A stretch of 64,000 nt of DNA from Kurthia huakuii LAM0618 (lineage in GTDB: Bacteria > Bacillota > Bacilli > Bacillales_A > Planococcaceae). The translations under genes and the position numbers were made by a program. A model generated the notes under the pieces. It was given only the letters and a program-made list of their open reading frames with translations, did no database searches and had not been told where the DNA came from. The stretch lies in contig NZ_AYTB01000013.1 in NCBI RefSeq assembly GCF_000505545.1, positions 1-64,000 on the forward strand, given 5' to 3'. This document shows, one piece after another, positions 25,847 through 34,809 of this stretch (position 1 is its first letter; the number at the start of each line of letters is the position of its first letter).

Positions 25847-26350
25847 TTAGGTAAAATCGTGTTCGCCATCTACATATTTAGATGAAACATAACCGACTTT
25901 ACCTTTATATAGCACTTGATACCAATTCACATAGCTATTTGTAATATAAATTTCTTGGTTATTTTTATATTTACCGATTGCTTTCGCTTTTGTGCTTTTA
26001 GAAGCACGCACATTTAAGTTAACGCCCTTGCTTGTGTTTGCATACCCTATGCCCACAACAACCGGTACATTTTTAACATATGTTTTGCTTACGTAACGTT
26101 TTTTACCTTTATACAGCACTTGATACCAATTTTTGCTATAGCTCTTAATTACTTTTACTTCATCATTTAGTTGATATTGTCCAACTACCTTACTTTTCGT
26201 GCTTGCACTTGCACGAATGTTTAGCTTCGCACCTTTTTCAAGGTTTGCATATTTTGTTGTTGTTTTAATTGTTGCTGCCTGTGCTGTTGTAGCGGTTACT
26301 GCAGAAGTTGCAATTACAGCAGCCAATGTTAATTTCCCTAAATTTTTCAT
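25847..26350 (-). CDS. Secreted protein with two bacterial SH3 domains
   Basis: A 167-residue protein. Signal peptide MKNLGKLTLAAVIATSAVTATTAQA, cut after AQA (~25). Two SH3_3 repeats follow (about 30-95 and 100-160), each with LNIRASASTKSKVVG or LNVRASKSTKAKAIG, then WYQVLYKGK and (R)YVS. Such domains bind cell-wall peptidoglycan. There is no catalytic domain, so it is a binding module or part of a wall-associated complex. The related three-repeat protein at 27742 shares the design. ATG at 26350 follows GGAAGGGTGA. Confidence 0.85.
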   Translation of the reverse strand: MKNLGKLTLAAVIATSAVTATTAQAATIKTTTKYANLEKGAKLNIRASASTKSKVVGQYQLNDEVKVIKSYSKNWYQVLYKGKKRYVSKTYVKNVPVVVGIGYANTSKGVNLNVRASKSTKAKAIGKYKNNQEIYITNSYVNWYQVLYKGKVGYVSSKYVDGEHDFT

Positions 26351-26673
26351 GCAATAGTCACCCTTCCATTTTTTTGTAACTAACTTCATTATATTCTTTC
26401 CTTATTAATATGACAAACATAAAATTACCATTTTTAGTTAAATTTAAATATTTTTTAGAGAAATTTTATTTTTATAATCATAAAAATAAGTCTATTAGCA
26501 TGATTTTAAAATGTCTCTCTACTTAGGATTATTTTTCAATAATTAGGTAAAAACGTCATGAAATCCCCGCGCTTCACGTGCTATTTTCAGCGCCTTCATC
26601 TGAACCTTTCGCTTACTACTAACATTAGCGCCGCGCAGTAATAACACATAATCTAGGCGCCACCCTCCTATTA

Positions 26674-26707
26674 AAAAAGCGGGAACCGCTAATCGATTCC
26701 CGCTTTT
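26674..26707 (-). terminator. Terminator of the yjdI/yjdJ-like unit
   Basis: The stem AAAGCGGGAA-(11)-TTCCCGCTTT with an outer T-run on the minus strand, 8 bases after the acetyltransferase pseudogene. Confidence 0.8.
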
Positions 26708-26714
26708 CACCGTA

Positions 26715-26992
26715 TTATTTTTTGTACCAAACATCTGCATACTGTTCATGTTCAAGAAAACGCTTTTTCGCATATGGGCACACTGGCATAATTTTCAAAC
26801 CATCCTGGCGCGCCTTTTCAACAACGCGGTCTACAAGCTGCTGTGCAACCCCTTGGCCTGAAAGCTCTTCGCGTACACCCGTATGGAGAAGACATAATAA
26901 TCCTTACCTGCAGGACGTTTAAAATCAATCTCTGCTAACCTATTATCCGCGTCGCCGACATAAAAACGGCCTTGTTCATTTAATTCAACCAC
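26715..26992 (-). pseudogene. Frameshifted YjdJ-like GNAT acetyltransferase
   Basis: The minus-strand reading starts at GTG 26992 with VELNEQGRFYVGDADNRLAEIDFKRPAGKDYYV. It must shift one frame near 26882 to continue HTGVREELSGQGVAQQLVDRVVEKARQDG and end at EQYADVWYKK. It is clearly a paralogue of the intact gene at 27305 (same ELxGQGVAxQLV, CP(Y/F)AK and YADVW blocks), broken by the frameshift. The stop of the upstream Fe-S gene (26993) directly abuts this start, so both were one transcription unit. Confidence 0.8.
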
Positions 26993-27235
26993 TTAAGCAT
27001 CTCCTTTACGAATATAGTGAAGTGCTCCCGATGGACAGGTATCAATAACGCGTGCTACTTCGTCAGCACTGGCATTATCAGCCATGATCCACGGCTTACG
27101 TTTCGTATCAAACACCTCGCCATTACCGTTTACACAGTTGGCAGAATGCGCGCAAATGGACGTGTTAAAAAAAACATCAATATTCTCGCCTGAATATTTA
27201 CGATAGCCTTTATCTAATAATTGCTGTTCATTCAT
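26993..27235 (-). CDS. YjdI-like 4Fe-4S mono-cluster protein
   Basis: An 80-residue protein of the divergent ferredoxin-like Fer4_19 family. Candidate cluster ligands are Cys in SICAHSANCVNG and in DTCPSGAL; the TCPSGAL(H/R)Y end is diagnostic. In E. coli the same pair (yjdI with the GNAT gene yjdJ) is adjacent, as here. The function is unknown; a small electron carrier or cluster sensor is likely. ATG with an AGGGGGG-type site. It is followed without gap by the broken YjdJ-like gene and preceded by an intact one, so the unit once had two copies of the acetyltransferase. Confidence 0.82.
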   Translation of the reverse strand: MNEQQLLDKGYRKYSGENIDVFFNTSICAHSANCVNGNGEVFDTKRKPWIMADNASADEVARVIDTCPSGALHYIRKGDA

Positions 27236-27304
27236 GTTTTTCGCCCCCCTCTACTAAGATGTACTCGTCTGGTGAAGAGTACATTTCTCCATGATAGCAT
27301 ACTA

Positions 27305-27577
27305 TTATTTGCGCCAAACATCTGCATATTCAGGTATACGCTCAAATTGACCTTTCGCAAATGGACATAACGGAATAATTGTTTTCTGATCAGCACGCGC
27401 TTTATCAACAACTGCTTTTACAAGTTGATTCGCAACGCCTTGCCCACGCAATTTATCATCGACAAATGTATGATCGATAATAAAAAATTCATCGTTTGGT
27501 TGGGTAAAGGTAATCTCCGCTACCGTTTCTCCTTGATCCTCTAGATAGAAACGCCCTTGTTCTTTTGAAAACTCCAT
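27305..27577 (-). CDS. YjdJ-like small GNAT acetyltransferase
   Basis: A 90-residue minimal GNAT domain (MEFSKEQGRFY; VDDKLRGQGVANQLVKAVVDKAR; IIPLCPFAKGQF; YADVWRK). This is the short acetyl-CoA-binding type of YjdJ/GTCN proteins, which lack the usual N-terminal part. The conserved Cys in PLCPFAK may matter for catalysis. ATG at 27577 follows GGAGGAG eight bases upstream. It lies 69 bases upstream of the Fe-S protein gene on the same strand. The substrate is unknown. Confidence 0.82.
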   Translation of the reverse strand: MEFSKEQGRFYLEDQGETVAEITFTQPNDEFFIIDHTFVDDKLRGQGVANQLVKAVVDKARADQKTIIPLCPFAKGQFERIPEYADVWRK

Positions 27578-27741
27578 CGCACTTCTCCTCCCTATGATCA
27601 TTTATACGCTATCTCTATTCCCGCTTTTGATAAATTTCACACGTCACTTGAAACTATCTACCATTATTATCCGTCTATATCATATAAAGTAGCGACGGGC
27701 CGCCTCGGAATTTCGATATGCACTTCAAGGGAGGACTCACG

Positions 27742-28506
27742 ATGAAAAAAGCGTCATTATTAAAATTTGGCCTTGCGACAACATTGAGCGCATCGGCTTT
27801 TACACTCAGCACCTTACCACTCGTCTCTCATGCCGAAACAGCGGTCAAAACAACGACAATGTATACAAATCATGGTGTTAATGCACGAACTGCTCCATCA
27901 GTGAAATCAAAAGTACTTGGTGTTATCGCAAAAAACACGAAAATTCAAGTCATCGAAAAAACAAACAAATATTGGTATAAAATTGTTTATAAAAAAGACC
28001 AGATTGCGTATGTTAGCGCCGATTATGTCAGTGCAAAACCCGTCGTTGTCGTACCACCTGTTGTTGAAAAAGGCTATGTGCAGCATACAAATGGTGTCAA
28101 CCTCAATGTCCGTGCAAAAGCAGCAACGAGCAGCAACATTATCGGCTCACTCAAACCTGGTGGCACCGTTTATTTAACGAAAAAATATTCTACATTGCCA
28201 AAAGAAACATGGTATGAAGTCGTTTATAACAATCAATTAGGCTATGTCAATGCCAAATATGTCGGCTTTGCTAAGCCACTCCCTACAAAAATCGTTAAAA
28301 AAGGGAAAGTCCAAAATACGTTTTTAAATGTCCGAAAAACAGCGTCATCAAACAGCAAAGTACTTGGCACATTAAAACCACATACTACAGTAAAATTTGC
28401 GAAACATTATACAACAACATCGAAAGACCCTTGGTTAAAAATTTATTATAAAGGCGGCACAGCTTACATTTCAGCTAAATATGTCGATTGGGTACTGCCA
28501 AAATAA
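27742..28506 (+). CDS. Secreted protein with three bacterial SH3 domains
   Basis: A 254-residue protein. Signal peptide MKKASLLKFGLATTLSASAF..., cut after SHA near residue 32. Three SH3_3 repeats follow (about 35-95, 110-175 and 185-250), each with NVRxxxSxxSxVxG or VNARTAPS at the start and a Trp-Tyr-x-(V/I)-x-Y core (WYKIVYKK, WYEVVYNN, WLKIYYKG). It binds cell wall, with no enzyme domain. ATG follows AAGGGAGG. It is similar in design to the two-repeat protein at 25847, probably by an old duplication. A dispersed hairpin repeat follows as terminator. Confidence 0.85.
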   Translation: MKKASLLKFGLATTLSASAFTLSTLPLVSHAETAVKTTTMYTNHGVNARTAPSVKSKVLGVIAKNTKIQVIEKTNKYWYKIVYKKDQIAYVSADYVSAKPVVVVPPVVEKGYVQHTNGVNLNVRAKAATSSNIIGSLKPGGTVYLTKKYSTLPKETWYEVVYNNQLGYVNAKYVGFAKPLPTKIVKKGKVQNTFLNVRKTASSNSKVLGTLKPHTTVKFAKHYTTTSKDPWLKIYYKGGTAYISAKYVDWVLPK

Positions 28507-28515
28507 CGTCCTCTA

Positions 28516-28650
28516 GAGTCTGGGACATACGTGTAAAAACCTCATCTCATATGAGCATAAGAAAAACTGGAATCGCGCTGTGGCGCGGTTCCGTTTTTTC
28601 GTGGCGAACGCTAAAAAAGGAATATGATATGTTTTGTCCTAGCCTCTATT
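28516..28650. repeat. Dispersed ~140-bp hairpin repeat, copy 3
   Basis: GAGTCTGGGACATACGTGTA, then ctcatatgagcat, the stem actggaatcgcg/cgcggttccgtt, gtggcgaacgctaaaaaagg, and tgttttgtcctagcctc. It is in the same orientation as copy 1, 10 bases after the SH3 protein gene. Confidence 0.88.
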
Positions 28651-28722
28651 TTTTGTTAATTTGCAAAATTCCGTCTTTTTACATACACTTAAAGAAATAG
28701 CTGAATAAGGAAGTGACTAGTT

Positions 28723-29646
28723 ATGCGGAAAACAGTAGGCCTTGGCATCGGCGCTATTCTTTTACTTGTCCTTGTTGGCATCTATGCTTTGTCATTTTTC
28801 AATAAAGGCCAGACCATTGCTTTGTCAGATGCTGTAATTAAAACCGTCAAAGTAGATGTTTCAAGCGCAGATGTCTTTATTGAGACAACCTCTACCGGAC
28901 ACGTCGAAGTAGAGACCACCGAAACGCGTTCATCGAAATTTATCATTCACGAAAATCCAGCAAATACGCTAACCATTCGCGAACAAACAACAGGTTTTTT
29001 CTCATGGATTTCATTTGGTAACGTACCAGAAGTGCATATTCGCTTACCTAAAGAACAATATGACGCGCTGCAAGTTGAAGCTTCAAGCGGTGATGTCGCG
29101 CTGAAAAATGTGGCTGCCACATCGATACATGTCAAAACGTCAAGCGGCGATATTGAAGGCGATGATTTAACAGCCAAAAATTATGACTTCAAAGCGTCGA
29201 GTGGTGATATGGCACTGGACCAACTCGGAAAAATCGCCAAAGAAGCGACCTTCCGCGCCTCAAGTGGTGAGTTATCGCTCGATACATTAACCACTGATGC
29301 GTTGTTTGTCGAGCGCACAAGTGGCGATGTATCAATGGATGATATCGCCTTAGGTTCCGGTAAAAGCGTCGTGAAAACATCGAGTGGCGATATTGATATA
29401 ACGCCGATGTTTAGCGACGAAACAACCTTATCACTCGAATCATCAAGTGGTGATCAAACTTTTGATAATCAGCAAAATAACGCTTTCAACTTCACAATTC
29501 AAACATCAAGCGGTGACATCCGCGTCCCATCTAATTATGACCTAACAACAAATACCGATAATAAAGCCGTTGGGACGACTCCAACTGCTGCTCCTAATAC
29601 AGTGTCAATTACAGCGTCGAGTGGCGACATAAAAATAACCGATTAA
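28723..29646 (+). CDS. DUF4097 beta-repeat protein (LiaG-like), membrane-anchored
   Basis: A 307-residue protein. N-terminal anchor MRKTVGLGIGAILLLVLVGIYAL, then ten or so short repeats containing (A/T)SSGD (for example VEASSGDVAL, VKTSSGDIEG, FKASSGDMAL, ERTSGDVSM, VKTSSGDIDI) spaced about 18-22 residues. This is the DUF4097/adhesin-like beta-helix seen in LiaG and YvlB. Such proteins sit at the outer membrane face in cell-envelope stress loci. No liaFSR genes are nearby. The SSGD periodicity is unusually regular and visible also in the DNA (tcaagtggtgat variants). ATG follows GGAAGTGA. Confidence 0.85.
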   Translation: MRKTVGLGIGAILLLVLVGIYALSFFNKGQTIALSDAVIKTVKVDVSSADVFIETTSTGHVEVETTETRSSKFIIHENPANTLTIREQTTGFFSWISFGNVPEVHIRLPKEQYDALQVEASSGDVALKNVAATSIHVKTSSGDIEGDDLTAKNYDFKASSGDMALDQLGKIAKEATFRASSGELSLDTLTTDALFVERTSGDVSMDDIALGSGKSVVKTSSGDIDITPMFSDETTLSLESSSGDQTFDNQQNNAFNFTIQTSSGDIRVPSNYDLTTNTDNKAVGTTPTAAPNTVSITASSGDIKITD

Positions 29647-29652
29647 AACATG

Positions 29653-29692
29653 AAAAAAAGCCAAAATCCTATCGTGGATTCGGGCTTTTTTC
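29653..29692. terminator. Bidirectional terminator
   Basis: AAAAAAAGCCAAAATCC-tatcgt-GGATTCGGGCTTTTTT lies between the convergent DUF4097 gene and the synthase pseudogene and slightly overlaps the latter's end. Confidence 0.8.
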
Positions 29693-30560
29693 AAGTCCTG
29701 TTGGTAAATAATAAGACAAATTATTCGTAATACGGCCCCCAACACGATACCCACATGCCGATGCTTTCCCTTTTACTAAAAAGCTCCCGACTAGTAACTG
29801 TCCTTGTTGTAACCCTTTTTCACTGTTAAAATCCATCGTTGGTTGAGCAAGCCACTGTTGATAAATCGGGATATACTGTGCATACGAACGCATTTTTTCT
29901 GCCTCGACAAGCGTATCACCATCAAAAATTTCAACCGTATCACCTTCTCGACCAAATACAGGCTTTTTCACATAACGTCGCTGCTGTTCAATAAATGGCG
30001 TCGCGTCAACATACGTCGGTAAAAAATGGATGACGTTGCTCATACAATGCCCAAATAATCGCTTGTACGGCTTTATTTTGTAACAGAAATGCAGATGGTG
30101 GATTAATGAGCGCTACTTTTTGTTGTGCTACTAATTCAAGAAGCCACTGACCAATCGGGTTCCCTTGTTGGTCCACATCGTCAATCAAACTCTCAATCGG
30201 AAATGTTTGTCGATACAACACATCAATTTTTTGACCATATGCATCAAATAGGCCAACGCCTCGTTCAATTTGTAACTGCTCGAGTGGGATAAACGGTGCG
30301 TCAACAGCCGTCGCTAAATACCGCACCGTTTCACGATCCTCGGTATTTTCTGCATGCGCTGTAAATACAACATAATAATAGCCACCATAATGACGTGATG
30401 TTGTTTCATCACATTCCCACACACCAAGCTCGTCATTCCAGTCCCAATCGCGACAAGCTTGGTCTTTTGGCTTTGGCGGTAATTCTTTGCCACACCCCGC
30501 TAAGCCAAGCGACATCGCCGTTGTTGAAATACCAAGCATAATTTTCGTCGTTTTTTTCAT
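29669..30560 (-). pseudogene. Fused remnant: YjfM-like lipoprotein N-terminus joined to decayed glutathionylspermidine-synthase-like gene
   Basis: From ATG 30560 (site GGGAGGTG) comes a lipoprotein signal MKKTTKIMLGISTTAMSLGLAGC and an acidic DWDWNDELGVWECDE stretch typical of DUF1190-like lipoproteins. It then runs without break into YVVFTAHAENTEDRETVRYLA, DVLYRQTFPIESLID and VALINPPSAFLLQNKAV, which belong to the ATP-grasp glutathionylspermidine synthase family. Near 30020 another deletion shifts the frame; the continuation in a second frame reads LPTYVDATPF, KKPVFGREGDTVEIFDGD and ends NNLSYYLPTGL. So two neighbouring genes (lipoprotein and synthase) were fused by one deletion and broken by a second. 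Confidence 0.72.
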
Positions 30561-30696
30561 TGTCACACCTCCCGCAATTTGTATGTTTATGTGACATCAT
30601 ACGAAAAAGATTCATCAATATACTGTCACTTTTCACTCTATTTGTAACACATTCAATGTTGGTATACTAGACGTAGACAAAAAAGGGGGAATTTCG

Positions 30697-31551
30697 ATGT
30701 GGCAAAAAACCGCACATCTTAAGCAAATAGACATTCATGGTACGCGCTATACACTAACGCAAATCGTCGCAAGCGATACTTTTTTTATCAAAGATCGGCG
30801 CATAGAAAAAGGTACGCTTGGTGGCTGGGTGGATGACAACAGCGTCATTGCACCAACATTTTTTTGCGATACGACTACACTCATTCTTGATAGCACAATT
30901 GACGGCAACCTCTATGTACAACAAAGTACACTTCTTTCAAGCCATATACATGCACAAGGATTGATTACACAAGCGCAGCTTTATTTTTGCACAATCAAAT
31001 CAGCGCACGTGCATATTCAAGGAAATCTTGAACTCACAGCCGTGCGGACATCGGGTGATTATTTTACATTACATAGTAGTGGTAAATTACATGACTGTGC
31101 GTTTAACGGAAACGTTCATCTTACTACTGCAACGATTGCTGTGGCTTCATCAGAATGGCATGGGCAACAATTAACAGTAACGGGCTCGCTTCACCTGCAG
31201 CAAAGTCACCTTCTCGTCAAGCAATTAATCGCTAGCCACCTTACGCTAAAACGCTGTCAGTGGCAACTGCATCATGTGACGATTCAGGACAGTGAACTTA
31301 TAAAGTGTGAGCTGCAAGGCGTGAACTATACGCTCCGCGATGCTCATTGGTCGGACTGTGATATTGCCATTCAAACGCTGCATTTAACGACTAGTGACTT
31401 AGAAGACGTGATTATTTTTTCACCACTTGGTCATTTACAACTAGTGGCTCCATTGATTTTTGGGGCGGATTTTTCAGTTCATGTCGAAAAAATTGACGTA
31501 GCACTCAAGTCAACAGAAAGTATCCAATTAACAAAAGAATTATTGTTTTAA
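30697..31551 (+). CDS. Unknown protein, probable beta-helix (YdcK-like)
   Basis: A 284-residue cytoplasmic protein with no signal or membrane segment. An early motif, RRIEKGTLGGWVDDNSVI (~residues 32-49), recalls the GxLGGWVxxxxNL start of YdcK-type and phage-borne left-handed beta-helix proteins. The rest is made of short alternating strands rich in His, Gln, Thr and Leu (for example LILDSTIDGNLYVQQSTLLSSHIH), consistent with stacked beta coils. No catalytic motif is visible. ATG follows AAAGGGGGAA. It stands alone between divergent and downstream genes. The function is unknown. Confidence 0.55.
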   Translation: MWQKTAHLKQIDIHGTRYTLTQIVASDTFFIKDRRIEKGTLGGWVDDNSVIAPTFFCDTTTLILDSTIDGNLYVQQSTLLSSHIHAQGLITQAQLYFCTIKSAHVHIQGNLELTAVRTSGDYFTLHSSGKLHDCAFNGNVHLTTATIAVASSEWHGQQLTVTGSLHLQQSHLLVKQLIASHLTLKRCQWQLHHVTIQDSELIKCELQGVNYTLRDAHWSDCDIAIQTLHLTTSDLEDVIIFSPLGHLQLVAPLIFGADFSVHVEKIDVALKSTESIQLTKELLF

Positions 31552-31797
31552 ATGTTTATTTTAAAGCGTTTTATACAATTGTTTTTTTATCCTTTTATAC
31601 GATTTAACCGGCAACTACTTAAAATCACCTGTCCATTTCCTACACAATTTACCATTTTCGCTGAATTTCGTTTACTATACCATTCATAGGGAATGAGTAA
31701 CATGTGATGCCCTTTTAAGCAAGGTTGAATTCCTTCTAATGCCTCAAGAAATTTTGTGACAACGTGCTATACTATCGAGCAGAGGAGCTGAAATTTT

Positions 31798-32676
31798 ATG
31801 AAAAAAATGATTCTTTATAGTTTCGCACTACTATTGTTTATTGCACTTCCTACATTCGATGCAAATGCTGCAGCAAGTACGGCAAAAGGTGACGCCGCAC
31901 TCGCACAATTAAAGCAGCGTCATGGGCAATTTGTGAATATCGTTCCATCACACGTATCTGATACAGAATCGGAAAAAGTAATTATTAAATATCGCGTTAA
32001 AAATGGGCAAATTTATGCACCACACGCGGGCAATACTACAACGTATAAAAAAGTGGCACAAGATGCGGCGCTTCACAAACGTTTATGGCAAGATTTTATT
32101 ACAACTGTACCTGCTAGCAAACGCCAGCAAGTAACGACTTTTACGGTGTTCACTGATGGTCATAATAACGACCAAGCATTCGTACAACCAAATGACAGCT
32201 CATGGAAAACATGGACGCTAGCCGTTGACTACAAAGATGCACTCGACCAGCCGAATAATTTTTATGCAACGCTCGTTCATGAGTCGGCACATCTTGTATC
32301 ATTTAATGGCAAACAAACGAATAATGCAGGCGCCAATTGCCCAAACTTCAGTTCAAATGGCGTATGTATGAATAAAGATTCTCATCTAAATCGTTTCTAT
32401 CAATTATTTTGGCAAGGTCCGATTCACAATGATTGGGTAAAATCAGGCAAACAAGCTAATAAATTGTATTTAAAATACCCATCATCATTTGTAGATCAAT
32501 ATGCGGCAGCTTCTCCAGAAGAAGACTTCGCAGAATCATTTATGTACTTCGTATTTAGCGAACGCCCTACGGCAGCACAAACACGCGCTGAACAAAAAAT
32601 CGCCTTCTTCTATAAATATGATTCGATGATTCATTTCCGAAATGCGATCTTAACAAAACTCAATCGCTATTATTAA
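31798..32676 (+). CDS. Secreted putative zinc metallopeptidase (HESAH)
   Basis: A 292-residue protein. Signal peptide MKKMILYSFALLLFIALPTFDANAA, cut near residue 25. A zinc motif HESAH lies in NNFYATLVHESAHLVSFNG (~156-174). A downstream SPEEDFAESFMYFVFSE (~240-256) could supply the Glu ligand of a gluzincin. CPNFSSNGVC may form a disulfide. I do not know the family by name; secreted proteins of this layout occur in Bacillales. AGAGGAG precedes the ATG. The own terminator follows at 32681. Upstream, 31552-31797 holds no gene that I can see, only the promoter region. Confidence 0.65.
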   Translation: MKKMILYSFALLLFIALPTFDANAAASTAKGDAALAQLKQRHGQFVNIVPSHVSDTESEKVIIKYRVKNGQIYAPHAGNTTTYKKVAQDAALHKRLWQDFITTVPASKRQQVTTFTVFTDGHNNDQAFVQPNDSSWKTWTLAVDYKDALDQPNNFYATLVHESAHLVSFNGKQTNNAGANCPNFSSNGVCMNKDSHLNRFYQLFWQGPIHNDWVKSGKQANKLYLKYPSSFVDQYAAASPEEDFAESFMYFVFSERPTAAQTRAEQKIAFFYKYDSMIHFRNAILTKLNRYY

Positions 32677-32680
32677 TTAC

Positions 32681-32713
32681 CAACAGCCATCTCTTTCAAA
32701 AGATGGCTGTTTT
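32681..32713 (+). terminator. Terminator of the HESAH protein gene
   Basis: AACAGCCATCT-ctttcaaa-AGATGGCTGTTTT, a strong 11-bp stem, 5 bases after the stop. Confidence 0.85.
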
Positions 32714-32769
32714 CGATAAAATTATAGTTATACAATTGTATAATTCATTAATTTAGAAAGGATTTTCAC

Positions 32770-33198
32770 ATGATTCAACAAACTACAACGTACCCCTGGG
32801 CGCTCCTACTCCGTGCTGACCCTGAAAAAACGATTATTGAACACTATCTGTACGACAGCCATTGTTTTGTGCTCGATACAATCGGTGTCATCGTCTTAAA
32901 GCAAGTGGCCCCACAAACGCTCGAAATTATGAATATTGCCGTTGATGAAGCTTATGAACAACAAGGCTATGGCAAGCAATTACTCGCGTTTGCGATTGAT
33001 TATGCGCGCACACATCACTACAGTCAGCTAGATGTGCGCACCGGTAATTCGAGTATTTCACAGCTAGCTTTTTATCAAAAAGCAGGATTTCGCATCGTCG
33101 ATATTATTACAGATTATTTCACAACTCATTATGATGAGCCGATTTTTGAACATGGTATCCAATGTCAAGATCAGCTTAAACTATCGATTTCACTTTGA
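32770..33198 (+). CDS. GNAT N-acetyltransferase
   Basis: A 142-residue protein with motif A in IMNIAVDEAYEQQGYGKQLLAFAIDYAR (acetyl-CoA loop Q-Q-G-Y-G-K) and motif B in LDVRTGNSSISQLAFYQKAGF. Similar to YvbK-type enzymes. The acceptor is unknown. ATG follows AGAAAGGA. A palindromic TTATACAATTGTATAATT lies just upstream at 32728-32745, a motif that recurs between genes throughout the window. Confidence 0.85.
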   Translation: MIQQTTTYPWALLLRADPEKTIIEHYLYDSHCFVLDTIGVIVLKQVAPQTLEIMNIAVDEAYEQQGYGKQLLAFAIDYARTHHYSQLDVRTGNSSISQLAFYQKAGFRIVDIITDYFTTHYDEPIFEHGIQCQDQLKLSISL

Positions 33199-33231
33199 AT
33201 TATACAATTATTATTTTATGAAAACATACAA

Positions 33232-33370
33232 AAAGGAGACTGGGACAAAACAGTTCATTTTTCTTTTTTAGCGTTCGCCACGAAAAACCGGAACCGCGCC
33301 ACAGCGCGATTCCGGTTTTTCTGATGCTCATCTGAGAGGCTGTTGTTACACGTATGTCCCAGCCTAATTT
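33232..33370. repeat. Dispersed ~140-bp hairpin repeat, copy 4 (inverted)
   Basis: AAGGAGACTGGGACAAAACA, gcgttcgccacg, the stem accggaaccgcg/cgcgattccggt, ctgatgctcatctgagaggc, and acgtatgtcccagcct. It lies between convergent genes. Confidence 0.88.
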
Positions 33371-33374
33371 TTCA

Positions 33375-34505
33375 TTAATCTTGTAATACTTTTTCTAGCT
33401 CTTTATATTGTTCATCTGTTAAATATGGTTTGTATTGTTCAAGCGCTTGTTTGCGTTGTGCTTCAGACATTGCTGATTTTGACGATTTCGCTTGTTTTAA
33501 CAATGTTTTAAATTGCTCATCACTCATCGCCGCAGTGCCGGTAGAATTAGTCCCTGTTGCAGCGCCCATTGCTTCATCGATTTGTTCCTGCGTCGCAATT
33601 TGATCTTTTGTTGGCAACGTTACCGCTTTCGCTTTATCCGAAGGTGTTGTCGAAATTGTAAATTTCACTGCATCGATATTATTTTTTGCGGATGCAATAT
33701 CAACGTCATACGTTTGTTTTTTTGATTTTGAATCGATAACTGTTTGAATATTAATTTTATCTAGTTCTTTTACCATGTCACCAATATTTGCATTAAATTG
33801 CTCATAATCTGGATTATCTTTCGCTAATTTCGCTTGAATAGCATCAATTTTTTCAATGTCTTTTTTATTCATCGTAAATGATAATTTGCCATCTTTTTCT
33901 TCAAAGCGTTTATCATCGACATCATTTTTTAAATAGTTCATAAATTCTTTTTGGAAATCTTTTTGATAAGCTAGCGCTTGTTTCATATCTAAATCTTCAA
34001 CATCTGCCGTTACTGTTGAATCCGATGCCGCAGCGCTTTCTTTCGCAAACTCTTTCATGTCGATATACTTACCATCTAATTCTTTTAATTTTGATGTATC
34101 TACAGCAGCAGAACTACCGCTAAACGATTGTGTAAGCTCCATAACAGACGTTAAGAAGGCTGTTGATAAATACATTGCCTTATCATCACCAATAATGTTA
34201 AATGGAATTTCTTGCCCCATCGCATCTATTTTTAAATCAACCGCATATTTCGTATCATCTGGCATCGAATACGAGCCACTAATTTTCATATCATTTAACT
34301 GGCTTTTCACCATATTAATAATTGCTGTTGTTTGACTATCGCCACCTGACACTGCGATATCTTTAAATTTCATATCGAATGTCCCTGCTTTGGCATCAGC
34401 GGCATCCTCGAATGCACCAATATATTCATCCTTTGGTGATTGTCCACACGCAGCAAGTAATCCCCCTGCTAACGCGATACTTGCAAGCTTCCCCATTGTC
34501 TTCAT
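33375..34505 (-). CDS. Lipoprotein, DUF6612/LppX-like fold suspected
   Basis: A 376-residue protein. Signal MKTMGKLASIALAGGLLAACG with lipobox LAAC, Cys near residue 20. The mature protein is Lys/Asp-rich with a domain resembling lipoproteins that carry a hydrophobic ligand or sense wall stress (KAGTFDMKFKDIAV, YAVDLKIDAMGQEIPFNIIGDDKAMYLST). The C-terminal 60 residues, including QFKTLLKQAKSSKSAMSEAQRKQALEQYKPYLTDEQYKELEKVL, form a separate helical segment. ATG at 34505 has AAGGAG; the frame extends to 34526 without a site. The family name is a guess. Monocistronic, with repeat copy 4 as terminator. Confidence 0.7.
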   Translation of the reverse strand: MKTMGKLASIALAGGLLAACGQSPKDEYIGAFEDAADAKAGTFDMKFKDIAVSGGDSQTTAIINMVKSQLNDMKISGSYSMPDDTKYAVDLKIDAMGQEIPFNIIGDDKAMYLSTAFLTSVMELTQSFSGSSAAVDTSKLKELDGKYIDMKEFAKESAAASDSTVTADVEDLDMKQALAYQKDFQKEFMNYLKNDVDDKRFEEKDGKLSFTMNKKDIEKIDAIQAKLAKDNPDYEQFNANIGDMVKELDKINIQTVIDSKSKKQTYDVDIASAKNNIDAVKFTISTTPSDKAKAVTLPTKDQIATQEQIDEAMGAATGTNSTGTAAMSDEQFKTLLKQAKSSKSAMSEAQRKQALEQYKPYLTDEQYKELEKVLQD

Positions 34506-34809
34506 TATGCCCAACTCCTTAATCACTTATATAATTTCCTATTCCTATTTTGCTAACTTTATAAACAGATTTCATGAAAAATAAGCACATTGATGATAAT
34601 TTTTACGCACTTTACATGTCTTTTTTCTTATAATGATTATGAGTAAAAAGTATTTTATACTTATTGCTTAGGTTTATATTTGTCTTAAAGCGGTTATAAC
34701 TTATTAATGTTACATAACAGTTATTTAAATAGTCTGACTATACACTTAGCAATGTTTAAATTTCTCGAAAAATGGTAAAATATAAGTTATAACGAAAGAG
34801 GCGATTAGT

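Noticed and set aside
26543-26773. Minus-strand 76-codon frame
   Set aside because: It runs through a strong terminator and across the end of the acetyltransferase pseudogene in another frame; no recognisable product.
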